A stretch of DNA of 64,000 nt, taken from Chitinolyticbacter meiyuanensis. Lineage in GTDB: Bacteria; Pseudomonadota; Gammaproteobacteria; Burkholderiales; Chitinibacteraceae. Numbering within the stretch: the stretch's first letter is position 1; each line of letters begins with the position of its first letter. The notes beneath the pieces are model-generated. The model was given only the letters and a program-made list of their open reading frames with translations. It did not search any database and was not told where the DNA came from. Positions 1-8,467 of this stretch are shown here, one piece after another. The stretch is taken from contig NZ_CP041335.1 of assembly GCF_008033135.1 (NCBI RefSeq), positions 1,431,925 through 1,495,924 on the forward strand. Direction: 5' to 3'. Made by a program: the position numbers and the translations under genes.

Positions 1-170
1 CAATCAAGAGTTCGCGCACGCTGACCGTTTCCGGTCTGCCTGACGAAGCCGCGATGAACAAGAAGATGAATGATGAAATCGAAGCCGCCATCATCGGTCG
101 CAAGCCGGTGAAGCAGGCGCTCGACGAAGCCGTGGCGTTCTGGAACAGCAAGTTCGCCGCTGGCAAGTAA
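1..170 (+). CDS. Sugar ABC transporter solute-binding protein, C-terminal fragment
   Basis: Only the last 55 codons are inside the window, read from base 3 to the TAA at 168-170. The visible tail (DEAAMNKKMNDEIEAAI, GRKPVKQALDEA, then FWNSKFAAGK) matches the tail of the complete binding protein that follows almost word for word, so this is a tandem paralogue of that protein. It is presumably an extracytoplasmic carbohydrate-binding lipid-free protein of the family-1 type. The gene body and start lie upstream of the window. Its ligand cannot be told from this fragment. Confidence 0.8.
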   Translation, partial: IKSSRTLTVSGLPDEAAMNKKMNDEIEAAIIGRKPVKQALDEAVAFWNSKFAAGK

Positions 171-179
171 TAAACCGTA

Positions 180-201
180 TTGACTCTCTGAGCAGAGTCA
201 A
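180..201 (+). other. Intercistronic stem-loop between paralogous binding-protein genes
   Basis: TTGACTCT and AGAGTCAA form a perfect 8-bp stem around a 6-base loop, ten bases after the stop codon of the first binding-protein gene. No T-run follows, so it does not look like an intrinsic terminator. A second, imperfect hairpin (GTGGAGGGG against CTCCCGTCCAC, 207-238) comes next. Such intercistronic hairpins often protect upstream mRNA from exonucleases. That role is inferred here. Confidence 0.5.
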
Positions 202-344
202 ACTATGTGGAGGGGGTTTCTGGTAGACTCCCGTCCACAATAAAAATCCGCATGGTTTGGTGAATCAGCACTGAGTCATATGTGGTGTATCGCGAGGAAG
301 CGATTCCGAGCGTTTTTTGTCGATAACTCCAAGAGGAAGACAAG

Positions 345-1592
345 ATGAAGCTGAAGAAGATGTTGGCCGTTGGCGCTGCGGTGTTCGGTTTCGCTGCTGT
401 TCACGCACAAGCTGATACCGAGCTCGAATTCTGGACCATGAACCTGGCTCCGAAGTTCAACGGCTACTTCGAACAGGCCGTCACCAAGTTCAACGCCGCC
501 AACCCGGGCCTGAAGGCCAAGTGGGTTGACATGAACTGGGACCAAATCCAACCGAAGCTGATCGCCTCGATCGCCGCTGGCAACCCGCCTGCTCTGGTTA
601 ACTTCAACGTGCCTTGGGTTCACGAATTTGCCGCTCAAGGCAACATCGTCGCCCTCGACCAGTACGTTGGTGGCGCCAAGAGCGTCTACTCGGCTGGCGC
701 CATCAAGGACGTGACCGTCAACGGCAAGCTGTACGCCTTCCCGTGGTACAACTCCGTTTCGATCATCGCCTACAACAAGGACATCTTCGCCAAGGCTGGC
801 GTGAAGTCCGCTCCGAAGAACTTCGAAGAGCTGGTGGCTACCGCCAAGCAAGTGACTGCCAAGACCGGCACTGCTGCTTTCGCTCCGAAGCTCGACAACT
901 TCGAAGGCTGGTTCTACTACGCCGGTCTGCCGATGGTTCAGAACGGCAAGGCCGTGTTCAACTCGCCGAAGCACGTCGCTTTCGTGCAGAAGTTCGCTGA
1001 CCTGTACAAGGCCGGCGTGCTGCCGAAGGACGTCTTCAAGATGGCCTTCGAGCAAGAAATCGCTGCGTACAACTCGGGCCGCATCGCCATGATGACGACC
1101 GCTCCGCAAGCGCTGAAGCGTACCGAAACCGACGCTCCGGCCGTTTATGCGAAGACCGAAGTTGCTTCGTTCCCGACCGACGCTGGCCAACGTGCTTTCG
1201 GCGCATGGCTGATGGACTTCGTGGTGCCGAAGGGCTTCAAGAACCCGGCAGAAGCCGCCAAGCTGGGTCTGTACCTGACCGGCGACGAGCAGCAAGTTCT
1301 GTTCTCGAAGGCTACCGAATCGACCTTCCCGTCGACCAAGAAGGCTAACCTGGATCCGTACTTCCAGTCGGGTGCCAAGAGCGCCGATGTGGTTGAGCGC
1401 GCACGTGCCGTGGCTGCCAAGTCCATGGACAACGCCCGCACTCTGACCATCCCGCCGGGCGTGCTGCCGGACGGTGCTGCGATGAACAAGAAGCTGCAAG
1501 ACGAAATCCAGAACGCCATCGAAGGCCGCAAGCCGGTGAAGGCTGCCCTGGACGAAGCTGCTGCTGATTGGAACGCCAAGCTCGCCAAGTAA
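345..1592 (+). CDS. Sugar ABC transporter, periplasmic solute-binding protein
   Basis: This is a 415-residue family-1 extracellular solute-binding protein, which captures a sugar or oligosaccharide in the periplasm and delivers it to the membrane permease. Residues 1-23 form a Sec signal peptide (KLKK, hydrophobic core, AHAQA cleavage region). The mature protein opens with ELEFWTMNLAPKFNGYF and contains the aromatic-rich ligand lobe typical of the MalE/UgpB group (VPWVHEF, AFPWYNSVS). The ATG follows an AAGAGGAAG ribosome-binding site. Codon use is strongly biased to C/G-ending codons, as expected for an abundant binding protein. It lies upstream of two permeases and an ATPase on the same strand, with an attenuator-like hairpin between it and the first permease. 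The ligand is unknown. Chito-oligosaccharide or another amino sugar is possible given the neighbouring deacetylase. Confidence 0.88.
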   Translation: MKLKKMLAVGAAVFGFAAVHAQADTELEFWTMNLAPKFNGYFEQAVTKFNAANPGLKAKWVDMNWDQIQPKLIASIAAGNPPALVNFNVPWVHEFAAQGNIVALDQYVGGAKSVYSAGAIKDVTVNGKLYAFPWYNSVSIIAYNKDIFAKAGVKSAPKNFEELVATAKQVTAKTGTAAFAPKLDNFEGWFYYAGLPMVQNGKAVFNSPKHVAFVQKFADLYKAGVLPKDVFKMAFEQEIAAYNSGRIAMMTTAPQALKRTETDAPAVYAKTEVASFPTDAGQRAFGAWLMDFVVPKGFKNPAEAAKLGLYLTGDEQQVLFSKATESTFPSTKKANLDPYFQSGAKSADVVERARAVAAKSMDNARTLTIPPGVLPDGAAMNKKLQDEIQNAIEGRKPVKAALDEAAADWNAKLAK

Positions 1593-1621
1593 GTCACTAG
1601 CTACTCGCTAGCGTAGTACCG

Positions 1622-1656
1622 AACGGAACCGTCGGCGACGGCGGTTCCGTTTGTTT
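1622..1656 (+). terminator. Intra-operon terminator/attenuator after the binding-protein gene
   Basis: AACGGAACCG (1622-1631) pairs perfectly with CGGTTCCGTT (1642-1651), and a short T-rich tract (TTGTTT) follows. It sits 30 bases after the binding-protein stop and just before the first permease. Partial termination here would give the usual excess of binding protein over membrane components. The weak T-tract fits read-through. Confidence 0.65.
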
Positions 1657-1690
1657 CTTGCATTACAAAAAATCACAGTCGAGTTGCGCC

Positions 1691-2551
1691 GTGAAAACCT
1701 CCAGTTACACCGCCATCGCCTATCTGTTCTTGGCGCCAGCCTTGATCCTGATGGGTGTCTTCACCTTCTGGCCCGTCGGTTACAACGCCTACCTGGCGTT
1801 CAACGACTACAGCATCGCCGATGCAACCGCCACCTGGAACAACTTCGAGCACTTCAAATATCTGTATGGCGAAGACCTGTTTCACCAGGCGCTGAAAAAC
1901 TCGCTGCTGTTCCTGCTGGTCGTGCCTGTCATTCAGGTCGCCGCACTGCTCGTTGCCAAGCTCGTCAACAACAAGTTGCCGGGCATGACTTTTTTCCGGG
2001 CTGCGTTTTATATCCCTGTCATTACCGCCATCTCGATTGCCGGTATCGTGTGGCTCAACGTCTATAAGTACGACGGTATCCTGACTTGGTTCCTGCAATC
2101 GCTGGGCCTGATCGAAGAGCAGGTGAACTGGCTCGGTGAGCCGAAGATCGCCATCTACATGGTGATGATCTTCACCTTCTGGAAGGGTATCGGCTACTAC
2201 ATGGTGCTGTATCTTGCCGGTCTGCAGGCCATCCCCACCGAGGTCGAGGAAGCCGCGGTGCTGGACGGTGCCAATGCCTGGCAGCGCTTCTGGAAGATCA
2301 CCGTGCCCATGGTCAAGCCGACCATCCTCTTGTGCACGCTGCTGTCGACCATTGCCGCACTCAAGGCGTTCCAAGAAGTGGTGGTGCTGACCCGCGGTCA
2401 GGCCGACACTTATACCGCCCTCTATTACGTGTATGCCCAGGCGTTCACCAACTTCAACTTCGGCCGCGCTGCCGCAGCGGGTCTGGTGGTCACCTTCTTC
2501 TGCGTGCTGCTGGCCATCGTCCAGTTCCGCTTCTTCGGTGAAAAGAAATAA
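1691..2551 (+). CDS. Sugar ABC transporter permease, MalF/UgpA type
   Basis: This inner-membrane subunit of the carbohydrate importer has about 286 residues and six predicted hydrophobic segments beginning at residue ~8 (IAYLFLAPALILMG). The cytoplasmic EAA loop that docks on the ATPase is clear: EVEEAAVLDGANAWQRFWKI followed by TVP. I chose the GTG at 1691 because the hydrophobic N-terminus then begins in the usual place (VKTSSYTAIAYLFL). A TTG at 1658 would add 11 polar residues and lies only 7 bases after the upstream hairpin. No strong ribosome-binding site is seen for either start. It is cotranscribed with the second permease, 21 bases downstream. Confidence 0.85.
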   Translation: MKTSSYTAIAYLFLAPALILMGVFTFWPVGYNAYLAFNDYSIADATATWNNFEHFKYLYGEDLFHQALKNSLLFLLVVPVIQVAALLVAKLVNNKLPGMTFFRAAFYIPVITAISIAGIVWLNVYKYDGILTWFLQSLGLIEEQVNWLGEPKIAIYMVMIFTFWKGIGYYMVLYLAGLQAIPTEVEEAAVLDGANAWQRFWKITVPMVKPTILLCTLLSTIAALKAFQEVVVLTRGQADTYTALYYVYAQAFTNFNFGRAAAAGLVVTFFCVLLAIVQFRFFGEKK

Positions 2552-2572
2552 TCGCTTCCTGGGTACAACGTC

Positions 2573-3442
2573 ATGAGTAAATCCTTTACACGGGCACTCG
2601 AGCTCACCGGTCAGTACGCCGGGCTGATTGCCTTCACCATCTTCACTACTTTCCCATTCATCTGGGCAACCTCGGTCGCCATTTCCGAAGATCCGTCGAA
2701 CATCTGGCTGTTCCCGGGCGCCTTCCTGCCTACGGATCCCGGACTGATGTGGTTCAAGCGGGTGATCACGGACATTCCGTTCAAGGATTACCTGCTCAAC
2801 TCGACCATCATCTCGTTCTGGACCATCATCTTCACCGTGATCATCTCGGTGATGGCAGGTTACCCGCTGGCGCGACTGCGCTTCCCGGGGCGCGGCCTGA
2901 TCTTCATCGGTATCATCGCCACCATGATGCTGCCGTCCGAAGTCGCCATCATCCCGAACTTCGTCACGCTCAAGCACATCGGTGATTTCTTCGAAGCCGC
3001 CATCGGGTACAAGCTGATCGGCCTCAACACCTTCGCCGGTGTCTATCTGCCGACCGTGGCTGGTGCCTTCGGCATCTTCCTGATGAAGCAGGCCTTCGAG
3101 CAGATTCCGCAGGATCTGATCGATGCGGCCCGCGTCGATGGTGCCAAGGAACTGCAGATCCTGTGGCGCGTGATGGTGCCGGTGTCGGCGCCGTCGATTG
3201 CGGCACTGGCGATCTTCACCCTGGTCAACGCGTGGAACGAGTTCATCTGGTCGGGCATCGTGCTGACCTCGCGTGACAAGTACCCGCTGGCCGTCGGTAT
3301 GTTCAACGACCTGACCGGCCCGTTCGCGGTCTCGACCAGTATGGTCATGGCCGGCATCGTGCTCTCCGTGCTGCCGGTGCTGATCTTCTTCGCGTTCACG
3401 CAGCGTTACTTCATCAGCGGCCTCGATGGCGCGGTGAAATAA
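2573..3442 (+). CDS. Sugar ABC transporter permease, MalG/UgpE type
   Basis: This second inner-membrane subunit has 289 residues and six hydrophobic segments. The EAA-loop motif (LIDAARVDGAKELQILW, then RVMVPV) and the C-terminal FAFTQRYFISGLDGAVK, which ends MalG-family proteins, are both present. It would pair with the preceding permease to form the translocation path. It starts at ATG 21 bases after the first permease, and its stop is 45 bases before the ATPase gene. The family assignment is firm and the sugar specificity is unknown. Confidence 0.88.
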   Translation: MSKSFTRALELTGQYAGLIAFTIFTTFPFIWATSVAISEDPSNIWLFPGAFLPTDPGLMWFKRVITDIPFKDYLLNSTIISFWTIIFTVIISVMAGYPLARLRFPGRGLIFIGIIATMMLPSEVAIIPNFVTLKHIGDFFEAAIGYKLIGLNTFAGVYLPTVAGAFGIFLMKQAFEQIPQDLIDAARVDGAKELQILWRVMVPVSAPSIAALAIFTLVNAWNEFIWSGIVLTSRDKYPLAVGMFNDLTGPFAVSTSMVMAGIVLSVLPVLIFFAFTQRYFISGLDGAVK

Positions 3443-3487
3443 GTCCACGCCCCGCGACAGATACAGAATTCAGAAAGGAATCGATTC

Positions 3488-4591
3488 ATGGCTTCCGTTA
3501 AGCTCAAGAACATCAAGAAGAACTACACCAAGGACGTTCAGGTCATCAAGGGCGTCAACCTCGAGATCCAGGACGGCGAGTTCGTCGTGTTCGTCGGCCC
3601 GTCGGGCTGCGGCAAGTCGACCATGCTGCGCATGATCGCTGGCCTCGAAGACATCACCGAAGGCGAGCTGCTGATCGGTGAGAAGGTTGCCAATGATATC
3701 CACGCTTCCAAGCGCGGTATCGCCATGGTGTTCCAGAGCTACGCGCTCTACCCGCACATGACCGTGGCCGAGAACATGGGCTTCGCGCTCAAGCTCGCAG
3801 GCAACCCGAAGGCGGAGATCGATGGCCGCGTGAAGCGCGCCGCCGAAATCCTGCAGATCACCCACCTGCTTGATCGCAAGCCCAAGGCCCTGTCCGGCGG
3901 CCAGCGTCAGCGCGTGGCGATCGGCCGTGCCATCGTGCGTGAGCCCAAGGTGTTCTTGTTCGACGAGCCGTTGTCCAACCTGGATGCTGCGCTGCGCCTG
4001 AACATGCGTGTTGAGCTGTCCAAGCTGCACCAGGACCTCAAGACCACCATGATCTACGTGACCCACGATCAGGTGGAGGCCATGACCCTGGCCGACCGCA
4101 TCGTGGTGTTCAACGCCGGTATCATCCAGCAGGTCGGCTCGCCGCTCGAACTGTACGAGAACCCGTCCAACCTGTTCGTGGCCGGCTTCCTCGGTTCGCC
4201 CAAGATGAACCTGCTAGACGCCTCGGTCGTGGCTTCCGACAACCGCTCGGCGACCGTGCGTCTGCCCAAGGGCATCGCCGTGAAAGCGGGTGTTGATGCC
4301 GGCCGTGCCAAGGCCAACGATCGCGTCACGCTGGGTATCCGTCCGGAACACATCCAGCTGGCGACCGATGCCGATGCCAACGCGATCCCGGCCCGCGTCG
4401 ACCTGATCGAGCATCTGGGTGACCACGTGCTGGCCTACATCGAGATCCCGGGCATCAACGAGATCATCAGCGTCAAGCTGCCGGGCAACAGCACCACGCT
4501 GAAGTATGGCGACGCGATCAAGGTCGTGTTCCCGGAAAGCGAGTGCATGCTGTTCGACGCTGAAGGCCTTGCCTTCAAGCGCGTACGCTGA
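3488..4591 (+). CDS. Sugar ABC transporter ATP-binding protein, MalK/UgpC/MsmK type
   Basis: This cytoplasmic ATPase (367 residues) powers the importer. The Walker A motif GPSGCGKST is at residues 37-45, the signature LSGGQRQR near 135, and Walker B VFLFDEP next to it, followed by the H-loop THDQVEAMTLADR. The C-terminal third (from about 240) is the OB-fold/TOBE regulatory domain of CUT1-family ATPases, including TLGIRPEHIQL. The length matches the family. The ATG has an AAGGA ribosome-binding site eight bases upstream. It is the last gene of the transport operon, and a terminator follows at 4611. Confidence 0.92.
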   Translation: MASVKLKNIKKNYTKDVQVIKGVNLEIQDGEFVVFVGPSGCGKSTMLRMIAGLEDITEGELLIGEKVANDIHASKRGIAMVFQSYALYPHMTVAENMGFALKLAGNPKAEIDGRVKRAAEILQITHLLDRKPKALSGGQRQRVAIGRAIVREPKVFLFDEPLSNLDAALRLNMRVELSKLHQDLKTTMIYVTHDQVEAMTLADRIVVFNAGIIQQVGSPLELYENPSNLFVAGFLGSPKMNLLDASVVASDNRSATVRLPKGIAVKAGVDAGRAKANDRVTLGIRPEHIQLATDADANAIPARVDLIEHLGDHVLAYIEIPGINEIISVKLPGNSTTLKYGDAIKVVFPESECMLFDAEGLAFKRVR

Positions 4592-4610
4592 GCACATCGC
4601 ACCGCCGATC

Positions 4611-4636
4611 AGGCCCGCCGTAAGGCGGGCCTTTTT
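4611..4636 (+). terminator. Rho-independent terminator of the sugar ABC operon
   Basis: AGGCCCGCC and GGCGGGCCT form a 9-bp GC-rich stem with loop GTAA, followed by a run of T (4632-4636). It lies 20 bases after the ATPase stop codon and before the separately transcribed deacetylase gene. Confidence 0.9.
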
Positions 4637-4753
4637 CATGCAGCTCATGCATGGCAGGCTTGAGTGGTGGGCATGGCGAAGCGCAATTTGGGAAAAATCG
4701 TGATGCGGCAGGCTGCGTACACTCTGCTCATCCACATCGCAAGGAGTCCGATC

Positions 4754-5602
4754 ATGCAAGGCAAACTTCCCGGCTATGGCTTGCTGGCCGCGCTGCTCGC
4801 GTTGTCGATACCGCTGGCCTCGGCTCAGGAGCAGCGTATCCGCACGCCCTATCTGGAAGGCTGGCAACAGGTTGAACTGCAGGTGATGGAGGGGCAGGCC
4901 GCAGCCTTTCCAGGCGTGTACTGGATCGCCGGGCCAACGGAGCGCAAGGTGGTGGCGCTGACTTTCGACGATGGCCCTAACGACAGCAATACGCTGGCGC
5001 TGCTCACGGTGCTGAAGAAGCATGGGGTGCGCGCCACCTTCTTCGAGCTGGGCATGTGGGTGGAGAAGTATCCGCAGCTCGCCAAGGCAGTGCTGGCCGA
5101 CGGGCACGTGATCGGCAACCACAGCTATGATCACCCGTATTCCAGCCGGCTCACGCCGACCGCACTCTGGGACAACCAGGTCGCCAAGACCCAGGGCATC
5201 ATCAAGCAGACGCTGGGTTTCGAGCCGACGCTCTATCGTGCACCGTATGGCGAGATCACCGATGAGCAGGTGAAGCTGCTCGGCAGTAGGGGTCTGAAGG
5301 TGATCTCGTGGTCGGTCGACACCCGTGACTGGCTGGCGGCACGCAGCTTCAACGGTGACAACATGATCGAGCGCATGGCGCTTGATCACATCAACGAGGA
5401 GGCCATCGTGCTGATGCATGATGGTGGCGGGCCGCGCCAGCACACCATTGCCGCAGTGGACAAGATGATCACAAAGCTCAAGGAGGCTGGCTACGGCTTT
5501 GTCACCGTCGACGAGCTGCTCGGTGTACCAGCCAAGCTGCCGGAGGCTCCCAAGGTGGAGGCTGCGGCAAAGCCTGAACCCGCCCAGGCTGCAGCCAAGT
5601 AG
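4754..5602 (+). CDS. Secreted polysaccharide deacetylase (NodB domain)
   Basis: This is a 282-residue exported carbohydrate esterase family 4 protein, predicted to remove acetyl groups from N-acetylated polysaccharide such as chitin, chito-oligosaccharide or peptidoglycan. Residues 1-24 form a signal peptide (LLAALLALSIPLASA). NodB motifs are in order: TFDDGP at 70-75 (catalytic and metal Asp72/Asp73), metal ligands His123 and His127 in GNHSYDHPYS, RAPYGE at 162-167, WSVDTRDW at 186-193, and LMHDGG near 220 with the catalytic His. The ATG at 4754 is set by the ribosome-binding site AAGGAGT at 4741-4747. The C-terminal 25 residues are an Ala/Pro/Lys-rich tail. The gene is monocistronic between two terminators. 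The chitin link is inferred from the sugar importer upstream and nagE elsewhere in the window. Confidence 0.9.
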   Translation: MQGKLPGYGLLAALLALSIPLASAQEQRIRTPYLEGWQQVELQVMEGQAAAFPGVYWIAGPTERKVVALTFDDGPNDSNTLALLTVLKKHGVRATFFELGMWVEKYPQLAKAVLADGHVIGNHSYDHPYSSRLTPTALWDNQVAKTQGIIKQTLGFEPTLYRAPYGEITDEQVKLLGSRGLKVISWSVDTRDWLAARSFNGDNMIERMALDHINEEAIVLMHDGGGPRQHTIAAVDKMITKLKEAGYGFVTVDELLGVPAKLPEAPKVEAAAKPEPAQAAAK

Positions 5603-5615
5603 TCACTGGAGCCAA

Positions 5616-5654
5616 CCCAACAAAAAACCGGCTGTCAGCCGGTTTTTTGTTGGG
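5616..5654. terminator. Bidirectional terminator between the deacetylase and thrC
   Basis: CCCAACAAAAAACCGGC pairs with GCCGGTTTTTTGTTGGG around a 5-base loop. The A-tract on one arm and the T-tract on the other let it work on both strands. It separates the plus-strand deacetylase from the convergent thrC operon. Confidence 0.92.
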
Positions 5655-5664
5655 TGCGCACAGC

Positions 5665-7098
5665 TCAGCGATCGAGGTGGGAGGCGACGTAGCGCTTCAG
5701 GGCCTCGGCATCGGCTTCCAGCACATCGAAGCGTTGCGGCAGCGCTTCCAGGCCGGCCAAGTCCTTCGGGCGTTGCGGGGCGGTGCCCAGTGCCTCCTGC
5801 ATCGTCGCCTCGAACTTGGCGGGCAGGGCGGTTTCCAGGATCACCATGGTCACGCCGGCTTCGCGATGCGCCTTGGCAGCCAGATAGCCGTCGGCAGTGT
5901 GTGGGTCGATCTCGATGCCGTACTTGGCCTTCACTTCGCGGATGCTGGCGATGCGGTCAGCGTGGCTGCTCTTTTCCGAGCGAAAGCCATACTCGTCGTG
6001 CATGCAGGCGAAATCGGCGTCGGACAGTTTGAAGCCACGACCGGCATCGACTTCGCGCCACAGCGCGGCGAGCTTGGTGCCATCGCGGCCGATCAGGTCG
6101 AACACGAAGCGCTCGAGGTTGGAGGCCTTGGTGATGTCCATCGACGGGCTGGAGGTCTCGTAGGTGCGATCGAGGCCGCGCGGGAAGTAGCCGCCGGTCT
6201 TGAAGAACTCGTCGAGCACGTCGTTCTCGTTGGTGGCGACGATCAGGCGACGAATCGGCAGGCCCATCTGACGGGCGATATGGCCGGCGCAGACGTTGCC
6301 GAAGTTGCCCGACGGCACGCAGAAGTCGACCGGCTCGCCCACTTCCCTCGCCACGGCGAAGTAGCCCTTGAAGTAGTACACCACCTGGGCGACCACGCGG
6401 CCCCAGTTGATCGAGTTGACGGCGCCGATCTTGTATTGCGCCTTGAACGCGGCGTCGTTGTTCACCGCCTTGACCATGTCCTGGCAGGCGTCGAAAAAGC
6501 TGGTTACCGCGATGTTGTGGATGTTGCTGTCCTGCAGGCTGAACATCTGCGCGCGCTGGAACGGGCTCATCTTGCCGTGCGGCGAAAGCATGAACACATT
6601 CACGCCGTGCTTGCCGCGCATCGCATATTCGGCAGCCGAGCCGGTATCGCCCGAGGTGGCGCCGACAATGTTGATCACCTCGCCGCGCTGCTCGAGCACG
6701 TACTCGAACAGGTTGCCCAGCAACTGCATCGCCATGTCCTTGAACGCCAGCGTCGGGCCGTTCGACAGCTCTTCGATATAGAGGCCGTCTTCCAGCTGTA
6801 CCACCGGGGTGATCTCGCCCGCGCGGGCAGCATCGCGGCCATGGCGGTAGACGTCGGCGGTATAGGTTCTGGCGATCAAGGCCTTGAGATCATCAGCGGG
6901 GATGTCGTCGACAAAGCGGCTGATCACGGCGAACGCGAGGTCGGGGTAGTTCAGCTCTGCCAGCGCCTTGAGCTCGGCGAGTTCCAGCTTGGGGTAGGCC
7001 TCGGCAATGGAGAGGCCACCATCGGGGGCCAGGCCACCCAGCAGGATGTCGGAGAAGCGTTGCGGGGCCATGCCGCCGCGGGTCGAAATGTAATGCAT
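5665..7098 (-). CDS. thrC: Threonine synthase
   Basis: This enzyme converts O-phosphohomoserine to threonine using pyridoxal phosphate, the last step of threonine synthesis. It has 477 residues and belongs to the long (class I, E. coli/fungal-like) group. The N-terminus MHYISTRGG and the Schiff-base lysine K120 in NGPTLAFKDM are diagnostic, and the phosphate-binding segment GATSGDTGSAA follows at about 150. It is the last gene of the alaA-GNAT-hom-thrC operon, 49 bases after hom, and ends at a bidirectional terminator. Confidence 0.96.
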   Translation of the reverse strand: MHYISTRGGMAPQRFSDILLGGLAPDGGLSIAEAYPKLELAELKALAELNYPDLAFAVISRFVDDIPADDLKALIARTYTADVYRHGRDAARAGEITPVVQLEDGLYIEELSNGPTLAFKDMAMQLLGNLFEYVLEQRGEVINIVGATSGDTGSAAEYAMRGKHGVNVFMLSPHGKMSPFQRAQMFSLQDSNIHNIAVTSFFDACQDMVKAVNNDAAFKAQYKIGAVNSINWGRVVAQVVYYFKGYFAVAREVGEPVDFCVPSGNFGNVCAGHIARQMGLPIRRLIVATNENDVLDEFFKTGGYFPRGLDRTYETSSPSMDITKASNLERFVFDLIGRDGTKLAALWREVDAGRGFKLSDADFACMHDEYGFRSEKSSHADRIASIREVKAKYGIEIDPHTADGYLAAKAHREAGVTMVILETALPAKFEATMQEALGTAPQRPKDLAGLEALPQRFDVLEADAEALKRYVASHLDR

Positions 7099-7147
7099 GT
7101 TCGGGCTCGTGTAGGGCAGGGCACGGGCCCTGCCGCTCAGGTTCGGA

Positions 7148-8467
7148 TTAGCCGTTCAGGTGTTCCAGCCGCAGCTTGACCACCTGGCCGTTGACGGCAG
7201 GCAGCGCTTCGATCTGGGCGATGGCGGCATCGACACGCTTTTCCACCGCGAGGTGGGTGACGATGGCGATGTCGTCGCGGCCGTCGTCGTTGCCGTCGTG
7301 ACCCGGGCGCTGCAGCATCGCGTCAACGGAGATGCCGTGATCGGCCAGCGTGCGGGTGATGTCGGCCAGCACGCCGGTCTGATCCTGCACGTTCAGGCGC
7401 AGGTAATAGCAGGTCTCGACTTCCGAGATCGGCAGGATGGGCAGGTCGGCGAGGGCCGAGGGCTGGAACGCCAGGTGCGGCACGCGATGTTCTGGATCGG
7501 CGGTGGCAAGACGGGTGATGTCGACGAGGTCGGCGATCACCGACGAAGCGGTCGGCTCGGCGCCGGCGCCCGGGCCGTAGTACAGCGTGGCGCCGACGGC
7601 GTCACCCTTCACCAGCACGGCGTTCATCACGCCGTCGACATTGGCGATCAGCCGCTTTTCCGGGATCAGCGTCGGCGCGACGCGCAGCTCGATACCCTCG
7701 GCGCGACGGCGGGTGACGCCCAAGAGCTTGATGCGATAGCCCAGCTCTTGCGCGTACTTGATGTCGGCAGCTTGCAGCGTGCTGATGCCTTCAAGGTAGG
7801 CCTTGTCGAACTGCACCGGGATGCCGAAGGCGATGGCGCTCATGATGGTGAGCTTGTGCGCGGCGTCGTGCCCTTCGATGTCGAAGGTCGGATCGGCCTC
7901 GGCATAGCCCAGGCGTTGCGCTTCTGCCAGCACGTCGGCAAAGGCAGAGCCCTTGTCGCGCATCTCGGTCAGGATGAAGTTGCTGGTGCCGTTGATGATG
8001 CCGGCTACCCATTCGATGCGGTTTGCGGTCAGGCCTTCACGCAGCGCCTTGATCACCGGAATGCCGCCGGCAACGGCGGCTTCGAACGCGACCATCACGC
8101 CTTTTTCCTGGGCGCGGGCGAAGATCTCGTTGCCATATTCGGCGATCAGCTTCTTATTGGCGGTGACCACGTGCTTGCCGTGCTCGATGGCGGTCAGCAC
8201 CACCTCCTTGGCAACGGTGGTGCCGCCGATCAGCTCGACCACGATTTCCACGTCGGGGTGGCGGGCAACAGTGAGCGCGTCGTCGATCAGCTCGATGCTG
8301 TCACCGAGCGCGGCGCGGGCTCGCTCCAGATTGCGGTTGGCGGCAATGCGCACCACGATGGGCCGGCCAGCACGACGCGCGATTTCCTCGCAATTACGTT
8401 TCAACACGGTAGCGGTACCGCCACCGACGGTACCGACGCCACACAAACCGACCTGGATGGGTTTCAT
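7148..8467 (-). CDS. hom: Homoserine dehydrogenase
   Basis: This enzyme reduces aspartate semialdehyde to homoserine, the branch point to threonine and methionine. It is a monofunctional enzyme of 439 residues. The dinucleotide-binding loop GLCGVGTVGGGT is at residues 8-19, the catalytic domain (VTANKKLIAEYG near 105) follows, and a C-terminal ACT domain (from about 355, YLRLNVQDQTGVLADI) probably gives feedback control by threonine. The ATG overlaps the stop of the upstream acetyltransferase gene (ATGA), so translation is probably coupled. Confidence 0.96.
   Translation of the reverse strand: MKPIQVGLCGVGTVGGGTATVLKRNCEEIARRAGRPIVVRIAANRNLERARAALGDSIELIDDALTVARHPDVEIVVELIGGTTVAKEVVLTAIEHGKHVVTANKKLIAEYGNEIFARAQEKGVMVAFEAAVAGGIPVIKALREGLTANRIEWVAGIINGTSNFILTEMRDKGSAFADVLAEAQRLGYAEADPTFDIEGHDAAHKLTIMSAIAFGIPVQFDKAYLEGISTLQAADIKYAQELGYRIKLLGVTRRRAEGIELRVAPTLIPEKRLIANVDGVMNAVLVKGDAVGATLYYGPGAGAEPTASSVIADLVDITRLATADPEHRVPHLAFQPSALADLPILPISEVETCYYLRLNVQDQTGVLADITRTLADHGISVDAMLQRPGHDGNDDGRDDIAIVTHLAVEKRVDAAIAQIEALPAVNGQVVKLRLEHLNG

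Noticed and set aside
1673..3448. Long open frame on the minus strand opposite the permeases
   Set aside because: Its translation is rich in His/Asp/Arg/Gln with no domain logic, as produced by reading GC-rich codons backwards. The plus-strand permeases have full family motifs.
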